A model generated the notes under the pieces. It was not told where the DNA came from. It worked only from the letters and a program-made list of their open reading frames with translations, and searched no databases. Shown here one piece after another: positions 55,201 to 64,000 of a stretch of DNA of 64,000 nt (the stretch's first letter is position 1; every line of letters starts with the position of its first letter). The stretch is from Porites lobata (Eukaryota > Cnidaria > Anthozoa > Scleractinia > Poritidae): the NCBI GenBank assembly GCA_942486035.1, contig CALNXK010000166.1:786001-850000 (forward strand). Direction: 5' to 3'. Both the position numbers and the translations under genes were made by a program.

Positions 55201-57801
55201 GCAACATTGTTGGCCAAGGCCTTTCAACATTGTTGGATGATACTACTTATTGTGTCCCTTTGCACATCTTGTTGCATGTTGTTGCATCTGTTTGGACACC
55301 ATTGCAACACTTGCGGCAACCAAGTTTGGAGTTGTTGCCTCCGTTTGCACTTAGCTTAACGGCCTTCCCTCCGCGTGTAGCCTCTCATATAAAAATGGTA
55401 ATTCTAAGAATGTTGGCGTCATTTGCTCACTATACTACCAAAAAGGAAAGCCGGTCAGGGTTTACTCAAATACTGTCTCACAGATAGTTACAATGAAGAA
55501 ATAACAAGATATCCAGTTTCACTCTTCTCTAGCCTTTTCCAAATCTTTTCTTAACTTTGATTTTTCCCCAAAAATCATTTTCAGGAGCCTTTTAACACCA
55601 GGGTCTTTCTTCGTTTCACAGATGTATTAACGACCATTCAAATTGTCCCGATGGAAATTTTAAGGTGATAAGGAAGTGTACAATATATTCTCCAACTCTC
55701 TGCAGTGGTTGTGACGAGGGAAACTATTTCGATAATAGTACAGGATTAGACGGGGGATGTGTGGAGTGTTCAAAGTGCGCCATTGACGAAGTGGAGACAC
55801 AAAAGTGTAGCACTGCACATGACCGAAAATGCGAAAAGAAGCCATCGACTACGAGTGAAATATGGGCCCCAAGTAAGTATAACTAAACGCAAACAAAGGA
55901 AACTGGCATAGTCTCTCCCTTTTCTGTTTAGTCTTTGCCCACTTTCTAAGTTCACTTCCTGATGGAGACAGGTATCTTGCTCTTTAAATTATCAGTCATT
56001 CAAAAATATATTCTCCTTGTCTGATTGGCTCAAATCTTCCAGCTAATTCTCTATAACCAACTAGCGTTGACCAAATTTGGAAGACGTTTGCGGTATCGCG
56101 TAATTAAAAATGACGTAATATGAATAGCACATGAGATTGTCAGAGAAAGTGACAGTAGCCTAGAAGCCCTGAGGACGAAGTTGAGTTAGCTTTGATGTTT
56201 TGGTAGAGCTGGAGAATATGGCAGAAAATTGTACACTTTTTTAAAGAAGTAACGTTGTGCCTTTAAACTTAGTAAGAATAGCGAAAATATAACTAGACGG
56301 TTGGTAACAGCTGCTTGAGTATAAATAGCTAGACTAAACATCTCTTAGCTTTCTATCCTGAGTTTACCAGGGAACGGGCAAATGAAGAAGGGAACTTAAC
56401 CGACCGAAAAATCCACCGGCGTCAAAAGCTTAGTACCCATATTCCCTGGTCGGTTTTTGGGGTGGGAAATGTCGATATTTCATAAGTATGGCCGCGGCGA
56501 GTAGAGCAAAGTCTTTGAAAATGTTTATAATCGTGCTGGTAAACGAAAGCCTATGGGAAAATCACTGTCAATATGCCCTGGTCACCTACAAATTAACGAG
56601 AGAAATCGTCAGTAAATCGTGACATGAAAGAAAGAGTGTATAAAGGTTTCTGCAGCCAAATTTTTAGGTTTTCGTTATAAAGACGAAACGCTCCTTAAAA
56701 TCTTGTAATTGAAAGTACGGCTACTCCATGTCCTCCAACTTTCTACCGGCCCCTTTAGAGTAGCTACCAATTACAATTAAAACTTTCGAGACGATCAAGA
56801 CACTGATCCCATTCAGATAAATTGTTTTTTAGGGCAGCGCCAAATGAACAAAATACTCTTCTAAAATATAGAGAAAACCAGTAGAACACGTTTGACGTTT
56901 TATCTTAACAACCTAAGTTTTATTTGCTTGACTATATATGAAGTTACAGTATTGTAAAAGCTTTACGATAAAGTTACAATTAATACTAAAAATTGATAGG
57001 TATAATAAGACAATCAATGATTACAATGCAAAACATTTAAAACATTCGGTCGTTGGGTGCTCCTGATATTCATACCACTGATCTGTCGGCATCAGGTACA
57101 GCTGCTGGTCAAACAGAAATCACCGAAAAGACACCGAGCGTTTCCAGTAGCAAGACTATTGATTGGATTGATTGGACACAGGCCTCCACTACGGAACCTT
57201 CTGATCCTGATCCCGAAGAGAGAACCTCAGGGAGCAAAAAATTAGTTCAGTGGGGACTTGTATCCGGTTCCCTAGCATTACTGGCTGTCGTTGTTGCGAT
57301 CCTATTATGTTGGATTAGAAGAAGAAGAAAAAGAAGAAGAAGGGCACGTAAGAAGAACAAAGAATCCAATGGTTCGGCTCATCAGTCCACCCCATTAATG
57401 CAGCAGCGTAAGTAAATAAATAACAAGAGAACATTAAGGGCATCTAATTTTCTTATTTTCTTTTTGTGAAGCGTTTAATATTGAAAGCAAATATAAATTA
57501 CTCGTTATTTCACATTATACAGTCAAAAAGAATCATTGTGGAGGGTCACAAATATTTGAAAGACCCGGAGCAAGGGTGGCGCAGTGGTGAGAGCACTCGC
57601 CTCCCACCAGTGTGGCCCGGGTTCAAATCCCGGCGTCGACGCCCGGGTTGAGTTTGTTGTTGGTTCTCCCCTTTGCTCCGAGAGCTTTTTCTCCGGGTAC
57701 TCCGGTTTTCCCCTCTCCTCAAAAACCAACCTCCAAATTCCAATTCGACCAGGAATCAGGTAGACGAAGAACTACTATGTGGATGTGCTACCTGCAAATC
57801 G

Positions 57802-57836
<35 letters not shown>

Positions 57837-59862
57837 GACAATACTTGGTTAAATATTAAATGGTAAGAAATAAGTCATAAGAAATATCTTTGTCAGACTT
57901 AGTAAAACATTTTGAACTATTTTCAGATAAATGCAAGTTGTCAGTGAGTGTGTTTTTGAGAACATGGGAACTGTTTTTTTCCAATTAAGGGAATACATTT
58001 TTCACTGAGGAGCCAGAGGTACGAGAAGGTCAGCTGAAATAGTGAGATTTGAGATATTTCGAAGACTTTTACGGCTAATGTCAATCTACGTGACGGCCTA
58101 AAAAAGGGTAGGCAGTTTGACGGCTGTCGGTTGACTGCTATGAGACCCCATGAAAACCATATGAAACGGCAGCCATGTTGGTGTCCCAAACCAATTTAAA
58201 CCTTTTTCTAATTAAATAATATAAACTTTTTTGTTGAAAAAAATTTGCGTAACTGCTGGCCATGTGAGTGTGAAAAGATTAAGGCTCCATATGAACCAAA
58301 CCAAGCATATTCTGACTATAAGATTGAATTCTGAATCAACTATAAGATGGATTCAAGGTAAGACAACGCTATAAGTTCATGCTTAGAGAGCGTTCGGTCT
58401 GACTCACAACTAAACTTTCTGTTAATCGATTCACTTATAGGAATAGAATCAACAACTTTTTTAAAAACCGTAAAATTCCTTACCCTTTAGTTGCCAATTT
58501 TATACAAATTCTAGGCCCTCAATATTCTTAAAAAATCTTTCTTTTCACTTTATTATTTTTTAAATTTCATAGCCGAAAGAAATGTTAACGTTATCACAAT
58601 AATATTGTCTTTATTTTTCTTTTTTCTTTCCTTCTTAGATGGGTTGGATACATTAATTTCAAGTATCAAAACTGCTGATAGAAAGTTCATAACCATGCAC
58701 CTCAACGAAAAGGATACTCATGGTAAATTTCCTTTTTTTTTTTTTTTTCAATTTTTAGGGTTTAATGCTCTCTTTATGGGTATTTTCGACGAAATTGTCG
58801 CGATGGTCGCTATATGTTTGATGAAACGACGATCGTAGAGATTAATTAAGTGAGCGATGGCATTGCAATTCTGATCAATTTTGACGGCGTTAGTCTTGCG
58901 ATGACGGCAAAGAATCTCCAAAAAGTGTGATAAAAAGTTCAGGGTTATTGTTTTCCTTATTAAATCCGTTTTTCTTTTAATTCTCTCGTTTCGTCGTCGT
59001 CGTCAATTCATGCGACGATTGTGTTGAAAATAAGGCGGTGATTTGATGGAAGCTCGCGACCAAAAAATGTACCCATAGAGAGGCCTATGTTTTATGCGAT
59101 CAGATACCACTTTGTTAAAGCTACACTTACACAGTTTGCAGTGTGGAGAGCTGAGAAATGATTAAGTCTTGCGGGCTGTCAAGGTCTTACAGAAGGTCCC
59201 AATTACGTTATTTCTGGGGAACACTCATCGTATAGGAAAGTCACAGGGGTCAAACGGATTTTTTTTTCTTAGTACTAGACAGTGTGTACTTAGTCTTGTT
59301 GGACTGATTGGTTCTATATTCCCAATTTATACATTATAACTTGTTGCTCCTACAGTTCCGCTTCCCTCAGTCCTTTAAGCTCTTAAATCCCAGGCTTTAA
59401 ATATTTAAATAATTCCTCTATACAGTATATAATGACTCGAAATGCAGATAATACACAAGGATTTTTAGAGTTGCCGGCTGCAGTAAGTAAAGTATCTGTG
59501 CAGCTGAAGAGGTTTCATTCGCATTATTCAAATGTCTTTGCACTCAACCAAGATTCCTCGTATATTTAAATACTTTAAGTTGTACTCTTTTCATTTTAGG
59601 GTATCACTACTGGAAATTTGTTGCCGACCACGTTGGATTAAAGGAAGAAAAAAAAAACTGGGAACAATCGGATAATCCAGCAGAGAAATTTCTACACGCG
59701 TTCTCTGTGAAGGAACACAGCACAATCGGAAAGCTCATTGAGGCGTGCGGAGAAGAGGCTGGTCTGACACTCCTTGTTAGTGAGCTGAAAAAAAAATTTT
59801 CAGCAGCAAACCAGAGTGGAAGCGTTGAAAATTTGGCTCCGAACGGATCTACATGGGTGTAA
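49170..59862 (+). CDS. TNFR-2: death-domain TNF receptor (spliced, 381 aa model)
   Basis: Model joins 49170-49217, 54758-54945, 55622-55872, 57096-57407, 58639-58722 and 59600-59862, totalling 1146 nt or 382 codons with TAA. It encodes a MYK-type signal peptide, three 6-Cys TNFR repeats, a Ser/Thr/Asp-rich stalk, a membrane span (LVSGSLALLAVVVAILLCWI), an Arg/Lys cluster and a C-terminal death domain, ending STWV (PDZ-ligand-like). Exon lengths 251 and 84 and all phases equal those of TNFR-1, so the genes are tandem paralogues. The first exon is the nearest compatible one; exons at 32978, 39002, 41438 and 43021 fit equally by phase. Confidence 0.8.
49456..49576. mobile_element. TAGCCTG-family MITE, 9-bp target duplication
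   Basis: TATCCTGTTGCAGGCTCTCA and GAGCCTGGAACAGGCTA are inverted ends. The flanks AGTCCAGTT (49447-49455) and AGTGCAGTT (49577-49585) are a 9-bp duplication with one mismatch. Confidence 0.75.
49792..50000. repeat. 209-nt inverted repeat with CACGTG in each arm
   Basis: Arms of about 95 nt (AAACACGTGATTATACTG, GGGTTTATTTAAAGATAG) pair around TTAATGCTTTG. The right arm matches sequence at 17765 and the left arm matches 47840, so the palindrome probably arose when two duplicated segments were joined head to head. Confidence 0.8.
51483..51621. mobile_element. MITE, second copy of the 1792 element
   Basis: CCTGACTCATCCCCAGTC and GACTGGGGACGAGTCAGG termini, shortened interior. Orthologous in position to 1792-1948 within the duplicated block. 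Confidence 0.7.
51925..52166 (-). pseudogene. 5' gene fragment, two exons, in-frame TGA (copy 2)
   Basis: Exon 1 (52166 down to 52080) reads MADDLARRLSSATSKAI, TGA, then LSEALNADLNQ to GTAAGC. Exon 2 (51984 down to 51925) reads SSSGSSSHSASAATSSAPPQ to GTATGTG. Lengths (87 and 60 nt), phases and the TGA are the same as in copy 1; amino-acid changes are few and several are synonymous. I do not recognise the parent gene. Confidence 0.5.
52981..53068. mobile_element. 88-bp TAGCCTG-family MITE, 9-bp target duplication
   Basis: TAGCCTGTTCCAGGCGTT and AACGCCTGGAACAGGCTA are perfect inverted ends. The flanks ACTCTCCAA (52972-52980) and ACTCTTCAA (53069-53077) are a 9-bp duplication with one mismatch. 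The inverted paralogue provides the empty site. Confidence 0.82.
53084..53348. mobile_element. 265-bp MITE, TATATACAGCTAT termini
   Basis: TATATACAGCTATGTCGAG and GTCGGAAAAGATGTGCACG at the left pair with GTGTACTTTTTCCGAC and AATAGCTGTATA at the right. It is absent from the inverted paralogue near 36000. Confidence 0.72.
53481..53655 (+). CDS. Candidate leader exon of unknown gene, phase 1 donor
   Basis: An ATG opens 58 codons beginning MSQIYLSGPFGIFCLYVTIS, a plausible signal peptide (cleavage near YLRAQ), and ends T|GTAAGTAC. Its phase-1 donor does not fit the TNFR-2 CRD exon but does fit the phase-1 acceptors at 57096, 58639 and 59600. I do not recognise the mature part. It may be fortuitous. 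Confidence 0.25.
53741..54227. mobile_element. MITE, TAGACCTTTTC termini
   Basis: AGTGAATGTATGGGATTTTG, CCCACTTGGAACCGCT and CGCTACAAAGA at the left are inverted relative to the right end. The right terminus AACGCCATCTTGGCTGG...GACCTCTTCACG (reading inward) matches the 17253-17744 family, while the left terminus has an internal deletion. Confidence 0.7.
54228..54757. other. AT-rich DNA before the TNFR-2 CRD acceptor
   Basis: No exon or repeat family recognised. The polypyrimidine tract TTGTATGTTCTCTTGCAG closes it. Confidence 0.4.
54758..54945 (+). CDS. TNFR-2 exon 2: CRD1 and start of CRD2
   Basis: Acceptor TTCTCTTGCAG, phase 0 in, phase 2 out at GTAAGT, 188 nt. Encodes LAAASNDCPPLQYYNGASC, CAPCSTCPRAFGVKTQC and ECWPGYDY...PCIK. 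TECQECWPGYD is identical in TNFR-1. Confidence 0.88.
55199..55330. repeat. AACATTGTTGG-rich dispersed repeat
   Basis: CGCAACATTGTTGGCCAAGG, CAACATTGTTGGATGATAC and several GTTGCAT motifs occur together in the TNFR-2 intron. A shorter related piece (GGACGCAAAATTGTTGAGTG) lies at 59905. Class unknown. Confidence 0.4.
55622..55872 (+). CDS. TNFR-2 exon 3: end of CRD2 and CRD3
   Basis: Acceptor TTCGTTTCACAG, 251 nt, phase 2 in, phase 1 out at A|GTAAGT. Contains CINDHSNCPDGNFKVIRKC, CSGCDEGNYFDNSTGLDGGC and KCSTAHDRKC. All six CRD3 Cys are present. Confidence 0.88.
55873..57095. other. TNFR-2 intron 3, nothing further recognised
   Basis: AT-rich intron between the CRD3 and stalk exons. I saw no extra stalk exon like the duplicated one in TNFR-1. 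Confidence 0.4.
57096..57407 (+). CDS. TNFR-2 exon 4: stalk, transmembrane, juxtamembrane
   Basis: 312 nt, phase 1 in and out, donor C|GTAAGT. The acceptor GTCGGCATCAG has a weak pyrimidine tract but gives the right phase. The stalk is rich in S/T/D/E (STTEPSDPDPEERTSG). The membrane span VSGSLALLAVVVAILLCWI is followed by RRRRKRRRRARKK. Confidence 0.82.
57566..57747 (+). mobile_element. tRNA-derived SINE, plus strand
   Basis: GGTGGCGCAGTGGTGAGAGC (box A) and GGTTCAAATCC (box B, 57620-57630) form a tRNA-like head, followed by a conserved tail with GGTTCTCCCCTTTGCTCC and CTCAAAAACCAACCTCC. A diverged minus-strand copy is at 30962. It lies in the TNFR-2 intron after the membrane-span exon. Confidence 0.92.
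57802..57836. repeat. (TTTA)n microsatellite
   Basis: About eight to nine TTTA units just downstream of the SINE. Confidence 0.95.
58085..58275. mobile_element. Degraded MITE of the CGGCGGCCATATTGG family
   Basis: AAACGGCAGCCATGTTGGTG, TCCCAAACCAAT and ACTGCTGGCCATGTGAGTG align with 37080-37190. The outer ends are eroded. Confidence 0.6.
58639..58722 (+). CDS. TNFR-2 exon 5: death domain, helix 1 region
   Basis: 84 nt, phase 1 in and out, acceptor CTTTCCTTCTTAG, donor G|GTAAAT. Encodes GLDTLISSIKTADRKFITMH and LNEKDTHG. GLDTL is shared with TNFR-1. Confidence 0.82.
59600..59862 (+). CDS. TNFR-2 exon 6: death domain and C-terminus
   Basis: Acceptor TTTTCATTTTAG, 263 nt to TAA. Encodes YHYWKFVADHVGLKEEKKNW, SDNPAEKFLHAF, TIGKLIEACGEEAGLTLLVS and ELKKKF, a clear death-domain pattern. 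A Ser/Asn-rich linker and the terminus STWV follow; the last residues match TNFR-1 although the linker does not. Confidence 0.88.
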
Positions 59863-60625
59863 AGGGCATAGGGCGGTTTTCAACTGAAGCCTCATGAAAA
59901 CGGACGCAAAATTGTTGAGTGATGTAGCATCTTTCGTAAGGTCTCCTCTGATTGGCTAAAGGCTAATTCTTTTGTTTTATTAACTTTTATATGTTGGTTT
60001 ATAATTTTTTGACCTGAGATGATGTTTGATAGTTGATTGTAATGAAACTAGAAAGTTGGTTTAAATTTCATACTAGAGATTGTCATTTTAAGACGTAAAT
60101 GGAAAGTACGCATTGCGTGAGAGCTTGACACATAAAAAGAGGTCTTAATTATAAGGTGGAAGGGCATAAGAAGAAAGGGGCACTGAGAGAGCCTTTCTCC
60201 CTACTCTCTCCCTCTTCCATTTTTGCGCCTGTCACGGAGACCAGCATTCTACAGGATTTTGATGGATTTTACGGGTTCAAGGGTTTCAAGCATCGAGCAA
60301 ACATTTATTATAGTCCTCTTAATTATTTGCGAAACTGTTATGGACAGTGGTGTAACAAATAGTATTGAGAACCCTTGAACACTCCTCACAATTCATTTCA
60401 ATCATGATCGATTTTCCGTATCATTGTCAGGTGCCCATAATATTCCTAAGTCGATCTTTCAAACAAGTCTCAACTATTGTCAGAGCTCCCATTCAGGAAA
60501 TTGAGAGGCTCGTTCCTGTCTAACGATCTCGCGTTGACAGTCTTTTTTAAAAATTGTTTTGTCTACTTCTGAAATTGCGGACAAATTAAGCCCGCCTCCG
60601 CTAAAACAGGACGAATTATTTACAA

Positions 60626-60631
60626 AATAAA
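60626..60631 (+). terminator. Possible poly(A) signal AATAAA for TNFR-2
   Basis: First AATAAA I find after the TNFR-2 stop, about 765 bp downstream. Closer variant signals may be used instead. Confidence 0.3.
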
Positions 60632-60911
60632 TTACAGTGGGCATTTTCTGTTGTATCAAAAAACTACTAACGAAATTGAAACGAAAGATCGTTTTGAGAG
60701 CAAAACACCAGCTTATTATTATTAGAACTGTAGTCTAGGCTGGAATTCTAGGAAGCTATAGCTAGTGATCTCAATATTTTTTTGTTCAACTTCATTGAAC
60801 AGTTTTTTGTCTAGCCGTTCGTGCTTAGTCATGTTCCGCTGTCTGGAGACACAAGGATTGCTCAGGCAGGGTTCTTGACCTCGTTTCAGTCATTGTTCGC
60901 CTCTCTGCAAA

Positions 60912-60931
60912 GGGACTTTCCCTCTGATTGG
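60912..60931 (+). promoter_or_regulatory. NF-kappaB site plus CCAAT box downstream of TNFR-2
   Basis: GGGACTTTCC (60912-60921) and ATTGG (60927-60931) reproduce the module seen before the MYK exons. No signal-peptide exon is found within 300 bp; a repeat (61038-61090) occupies that place. Confidence 0.45.
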
Positions 60932-63254
60932 ATGGAATATTCTTTAATTGGTCTTTTAATGCCGTAATTGCATCACCCACGTGACGGTCATGACACTGTC
61001 GTTGAATGGTTTTGGTGACAGCCCAGTAGCCGTATATACCGTAAAAACTCGTGTATAAGCCGTACTCGTGTATAAGCCGCACCCCCAACTTTCAAGCATT
61101 ATTTTGAAAAAAAAAAAAACCAAAAATGCGCTTTTGTAAAAAAGGTGATCGTTTGTTCGCGCATCAAAATGTTCACAAATAAACTTGAGGAAATTTAATG
61201 TTGTGTATTTGCAGTGACATTTTAAATTAGTTAACCAACTCTGAAAATACCTTTTAAAAGGTTCTCTTTAATCAATTTCCCCATTTCCTGCGAAAGACAA
61301 CAGTTCTCTTCATTGCTAAAGCCCACAGTTGAAATGAAAATGGAACGATGGTATTTACTCCTTGATGTTCTCTGTGACTGCGAGAAGGCTAAGTCACACT
61401 AAGGTGGTACAAAACCCGTTCATTGATACTAATAGTTAACGGCATTATTGAACTGGTGGTGTTCAGTTGAAATATTTGTCTGTTTACTGAGTCAGAGTTA
61501 CTTACTTAGCTTTTTCTTATAACACACCTCTGACGCGCGCACAGTTTTGAACGGCAGTGTTCATATATCTGAACGAAACATGACATATTATTATATTAAA
61601 GCCAAAAACTCTGAACTGTAACTATGTAGTTTACACCCTGTTTTTAAGTGAAGGCTTGATGTGCATTGATGTACACGTGTTGCACATAATTATGTCCAAG
61701 AAACTCGAAAATTATCATGACTTGTCTGGCTATAAGCATTTCAACAGTTAAAGCGGGTGATTGATGCCGTAACTGAATAACTGTAAGACCCTATAAGAAC
61801 ATGACACTTCGGACAATTTACATGATACCAATCAGTAACTGAAGCGTAACTTTTTTTCTCGCCGGACAATACACATGAAATACAGCGTCACCTATACGCG
61901 ACTGATGTAAAGATCCAAAGGGAATATTAATATTATACTAGTAATAATTGCAAATTAGGGGAGCTCGAGTGCGTTCGATGGGGGTTGGTGGGTAGTGAGT
62001 GCAAGTGGGAAGGGGGTGCAAAACCTGATGGGCTTGTAATATTGAGAAATCAAAATCAAACGCTTTTATCAATATGAAAATCAGCAGCTGTCTTATCAGT
62101 GTTATTGTTTATCCTCCCACTTTACAATTCGTTACTATTTCATTTTTCCCAAAAAATGCAAGAGCGTACTGTAATTTTTACATTTCCTTGGCTAAACCTC
62201 TAAGTATAAAAGTACATGTGAGTAACAACAGGTCAAACACTGACTATGATCCTCAGGATATTCTTTTGCACTGTAGCATGGTCAATTAAAATTGGCTTAC
62301 AATTGGGATACAGAAAATTAAAGTTATAAGTTTATAAGCGTCCCGTATCACTTTAAACCCTTGTTGCGTGACACTAGGCTAACACGACTCACCTACTTAG
62401 CACTGTTTTCAAAATACAATGCATCCGGAAAGGTCAACGTTTCACTGTTCAACTTCTTGTATATTTTTCAAAAATCTGAAAAATGGTAACAAACAAAAGC
62501 AAATACAATGCTTTAAATAGCTTTTAAAAGCGAAAAGATGTAATTTGTAATAGAATTAAATCTGGTCGATCTAAGCTGATCTTGCTTGAATTCAGAAAAA
62601 CAAATACACTTTGCAGAACACATTGTCAACATAACATCCACATATCCGATTATCTTAGAATGGAAATTTTCTTATATAAAAAAAAAACTTAATTGAAAAC
62701 TGCGAGAAAAACTATAAACAAATCTGAAGTAAACAGAAAATCGTCAACGTTTCATATGCGAACGAGTGTCACAAAATAGATACCAGCTCCAGCGCGAGAA
62801 AACTGAACGCATGAGATCGAGGCAAGTATTAAGGCAGGCATTAAGTAGGACAGTGTTATGAAAATTAATAACAAAAACAATGCGATGTACAAGAACTCTG
62901 TCAATACAGTGTAGATTATATTTTCTACCCTAACCCTCTTTCCTGAATTAATGGTGGAGAAAAATTGCCTGTCCCAGGAACAGAAAAACTTAATGATTGC
63001 TGGAGAAGGCAGCTATATCTACAAGGAATGTGTTATTATATTTCTGTTAGTTTTGCCAATTACTGTACAGTACTTGTTACTATGAAACTTGGCCTTACAG
63101 AAGAAATTACCTCTAAGCAATATTCAAGCTTCATGTAGAACAAACAAAAATAATTATATCTTTCCAGCATGCTTATTTTTTTTTCAGTTATAACCAGTGC
63201 AATCTATTCTAGGTTTTTGTTAATTCGGTCTATCTAGATCTGTTTCCAGATCTA

Positions 63255-63570
63255 AAGCTGAAGTTTCCTTTCAGACGCAAACAAATGATAACATGAAATT
63301 ATTTCCAGGTCTTGCAACAGGATAGGCCTTTTCTTTTAATTAGGTAAAGCCCTTTTGTAACCTTGTATGCTTCTTTTGACTAATTTGTACTTCAAACTAA
63401 CAAACTGTCTGTTAAAGAAACACTGTTCCCGTTCTCTTCCGACATGTAAAAATGCCATTGTCTCTTTAATCCATGGAAAATATGAAAATAATGTGGTTCA
63501 TCGATCTTGGTTATTGGCCATGGCCTAAGTAACCGGCCTTCTCATGAAGTCGACATCTTTCCTAGTAGTC
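63255..63570. repeat. Copy of 47170-47440
   Basis: TTTCAGACGCAAACAAATG, TACTTCAAACTAACAAACTG, AATGTGGTTCATCGAT and AACCGGCCTTCTCATGAAGT match 47170-47440 in order. Part of the locus-wide duplication thus resumes at the right edge of the window. Confidence 0.8.
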
Positions 63571-63746
63571 ACTGTTTCCATTGCAAATGTCAAATTCAAT
63601 TCTAAGCAGACTTCGTCTGTTGGTATTATTGCAAAAGATTTACTTGTATACTTGCAAAAGCATGGCAAAGAAACCTAATTTAGATGAATTTTTACGTAAG
63701 CCTTTTTGTCGCATTGAAAATTGTGGCGACCCCGCTGCTCGCCATG

Positions 63747-63865
63747 AGAGTTCCTGTAGCTCAGTGGTTTATAGAGCATCCGAACAAGAACTCGGACAGT
63801 CGATCGTGAGTTTGATTCTCACCTGGAGCTCGGGAAATTTTTCTCACCTTTCCTAGTGTTTGAAT
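63747..63865 (+). mobile_element. tRNA-derived SINE
   Basis: GAGTTCCTGTAGCTCAGTGG and TTTATAGAGCATC (box A side), and GTGAGTTTGATTCTCAC (T arm with box B) fold as a tRNA-like head with CTGGAGCTC closing it. A short insertion in the D loop and the TTTGATTCT box B show decay, so it is not a functional tRNA gene. Confidence 0.65.
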
Positions 63866-64000
63866 TCTCCGTCTTCTTTAATTAAATATGTGTGGCAACT
63901 GACGGACTTTTATCCTCTGACTAATACTTTTTTATTGTTATTTTTTATTTGTTTATTTACCTTTTTCGTGTGTAAAGGCTGTAATTAGTTTTGTTACTTA

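Larger units (their letters stand above)
59863..63246. other. Downstream region with diverged receptor-upstream copies
   Basis: Contains a kappaB-CCAAT module (60912), an ORF-poor stretch, a repeat at 61038-61090 (ACTCGTGTATAAGCCG twice) and, at 61500-61790, pieces resembling 33115-33260 and 31490-31520 (CACACCTCTGACGCGCGCAC; AAAGCGGGTGATTGATGCCG). No exon was found in it. Confidence 0.5.

Noticed and set aside
63747..63835. Functional tRNA gene.
   Set aside because: The D loop carries an insertion, box B is TTTGATTCT and the tail continues into SINE-like sequence; a tRNA-derived SINE fits better.

Overview
This window looks like AT-rich genomic DNA from an anthozoan cnidarian, most likely a coral. 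The evidence is intron-containing TNF-receptor-family genes with cnidarian-style three-repeat ectodomains, a BEL/Pao LTR retrotransposon, tRNA-derived SINEs, and a dense load of short inverted-repeat transposons. Nothing bacterial or organellar is visible. Assignment to coral rather than another anthozoan is inference.

The core is a tandem, mosaic-duplicated TNF-receptor locus on the + strand. Two paralogous receptors can be assembled exon by exon: TNFR-1 (cysteine-rich, transmembrane and death-domain exons at 19594-24820) and TNFR-2 (54758-59862). They share exon count, intron phases and several exact exon lengths (251 and 84 nt). Each encodes a signal peptide, three 6-Cys TNFR repeats, a short stalk, one membrane span with a basic stop-transfer, and a C-terminal death domain ending in Thr-Trp-Val. 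Using one chosen first exon, the joined reading frames are whole numbers of codons (371 and 382 including stop).

Upstream of these genes is an unusual array of eight small signal-peptide exons (12920, 15163, 32978, 34598, 39002, 41438, 43021, 49170). All end at a phase-0 donor that fits the phase-0 acceptor of either CRD exon. Four of them, the MYK type, carry an NF-kappaB-like site followed 17-25 bp later by a CCAAT box (ATCGG in one copy), about 150-190 bp before the ATG. The same module recurs downstream of TNFR-2 at 60912. The array was built by segmental duplication: 31572-35176 and 39989-43643 are direct copies, 48171-49370 is a partial third copy, 13130-18260 resembles 45945-50430, 1342-2499 resembles 50912-52233, and 35880-37024 is an inverted copy of 52535-53430.

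Other coding content is an intact, apparently very young BEL/Pao element (2732-9584, - strand, 412-bp LTRs identical by eye, 5-bp target duplication, 2014-codon ORF); an orphan C-terminal exon of an M14 carboxypeptidase-like protein (31297-31463, - strand) that lacks the catalytic Glu; two copies of a small two-exon 5' gene fragment sharing the same in-frame TGA; and an unrecognised open terminal-exon candidate at 9934-10294.

The rest is mainly non-autonomous mobile DNA: elements with 9-bp target duplications (27222, 28162, 28802, 49456, 52981), an 8-bp hAT-like element (36481), a 1.64-kb TTAA-bounded foldback inside a TNFR-1 intron (19877-21515), two copies of a 5S-rRNA-derived element (14074, 15940), tRNA-type SINEs, and a 148-bp satellite (10480-11500). 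All homologies are by eye; no search or alignment program was run.
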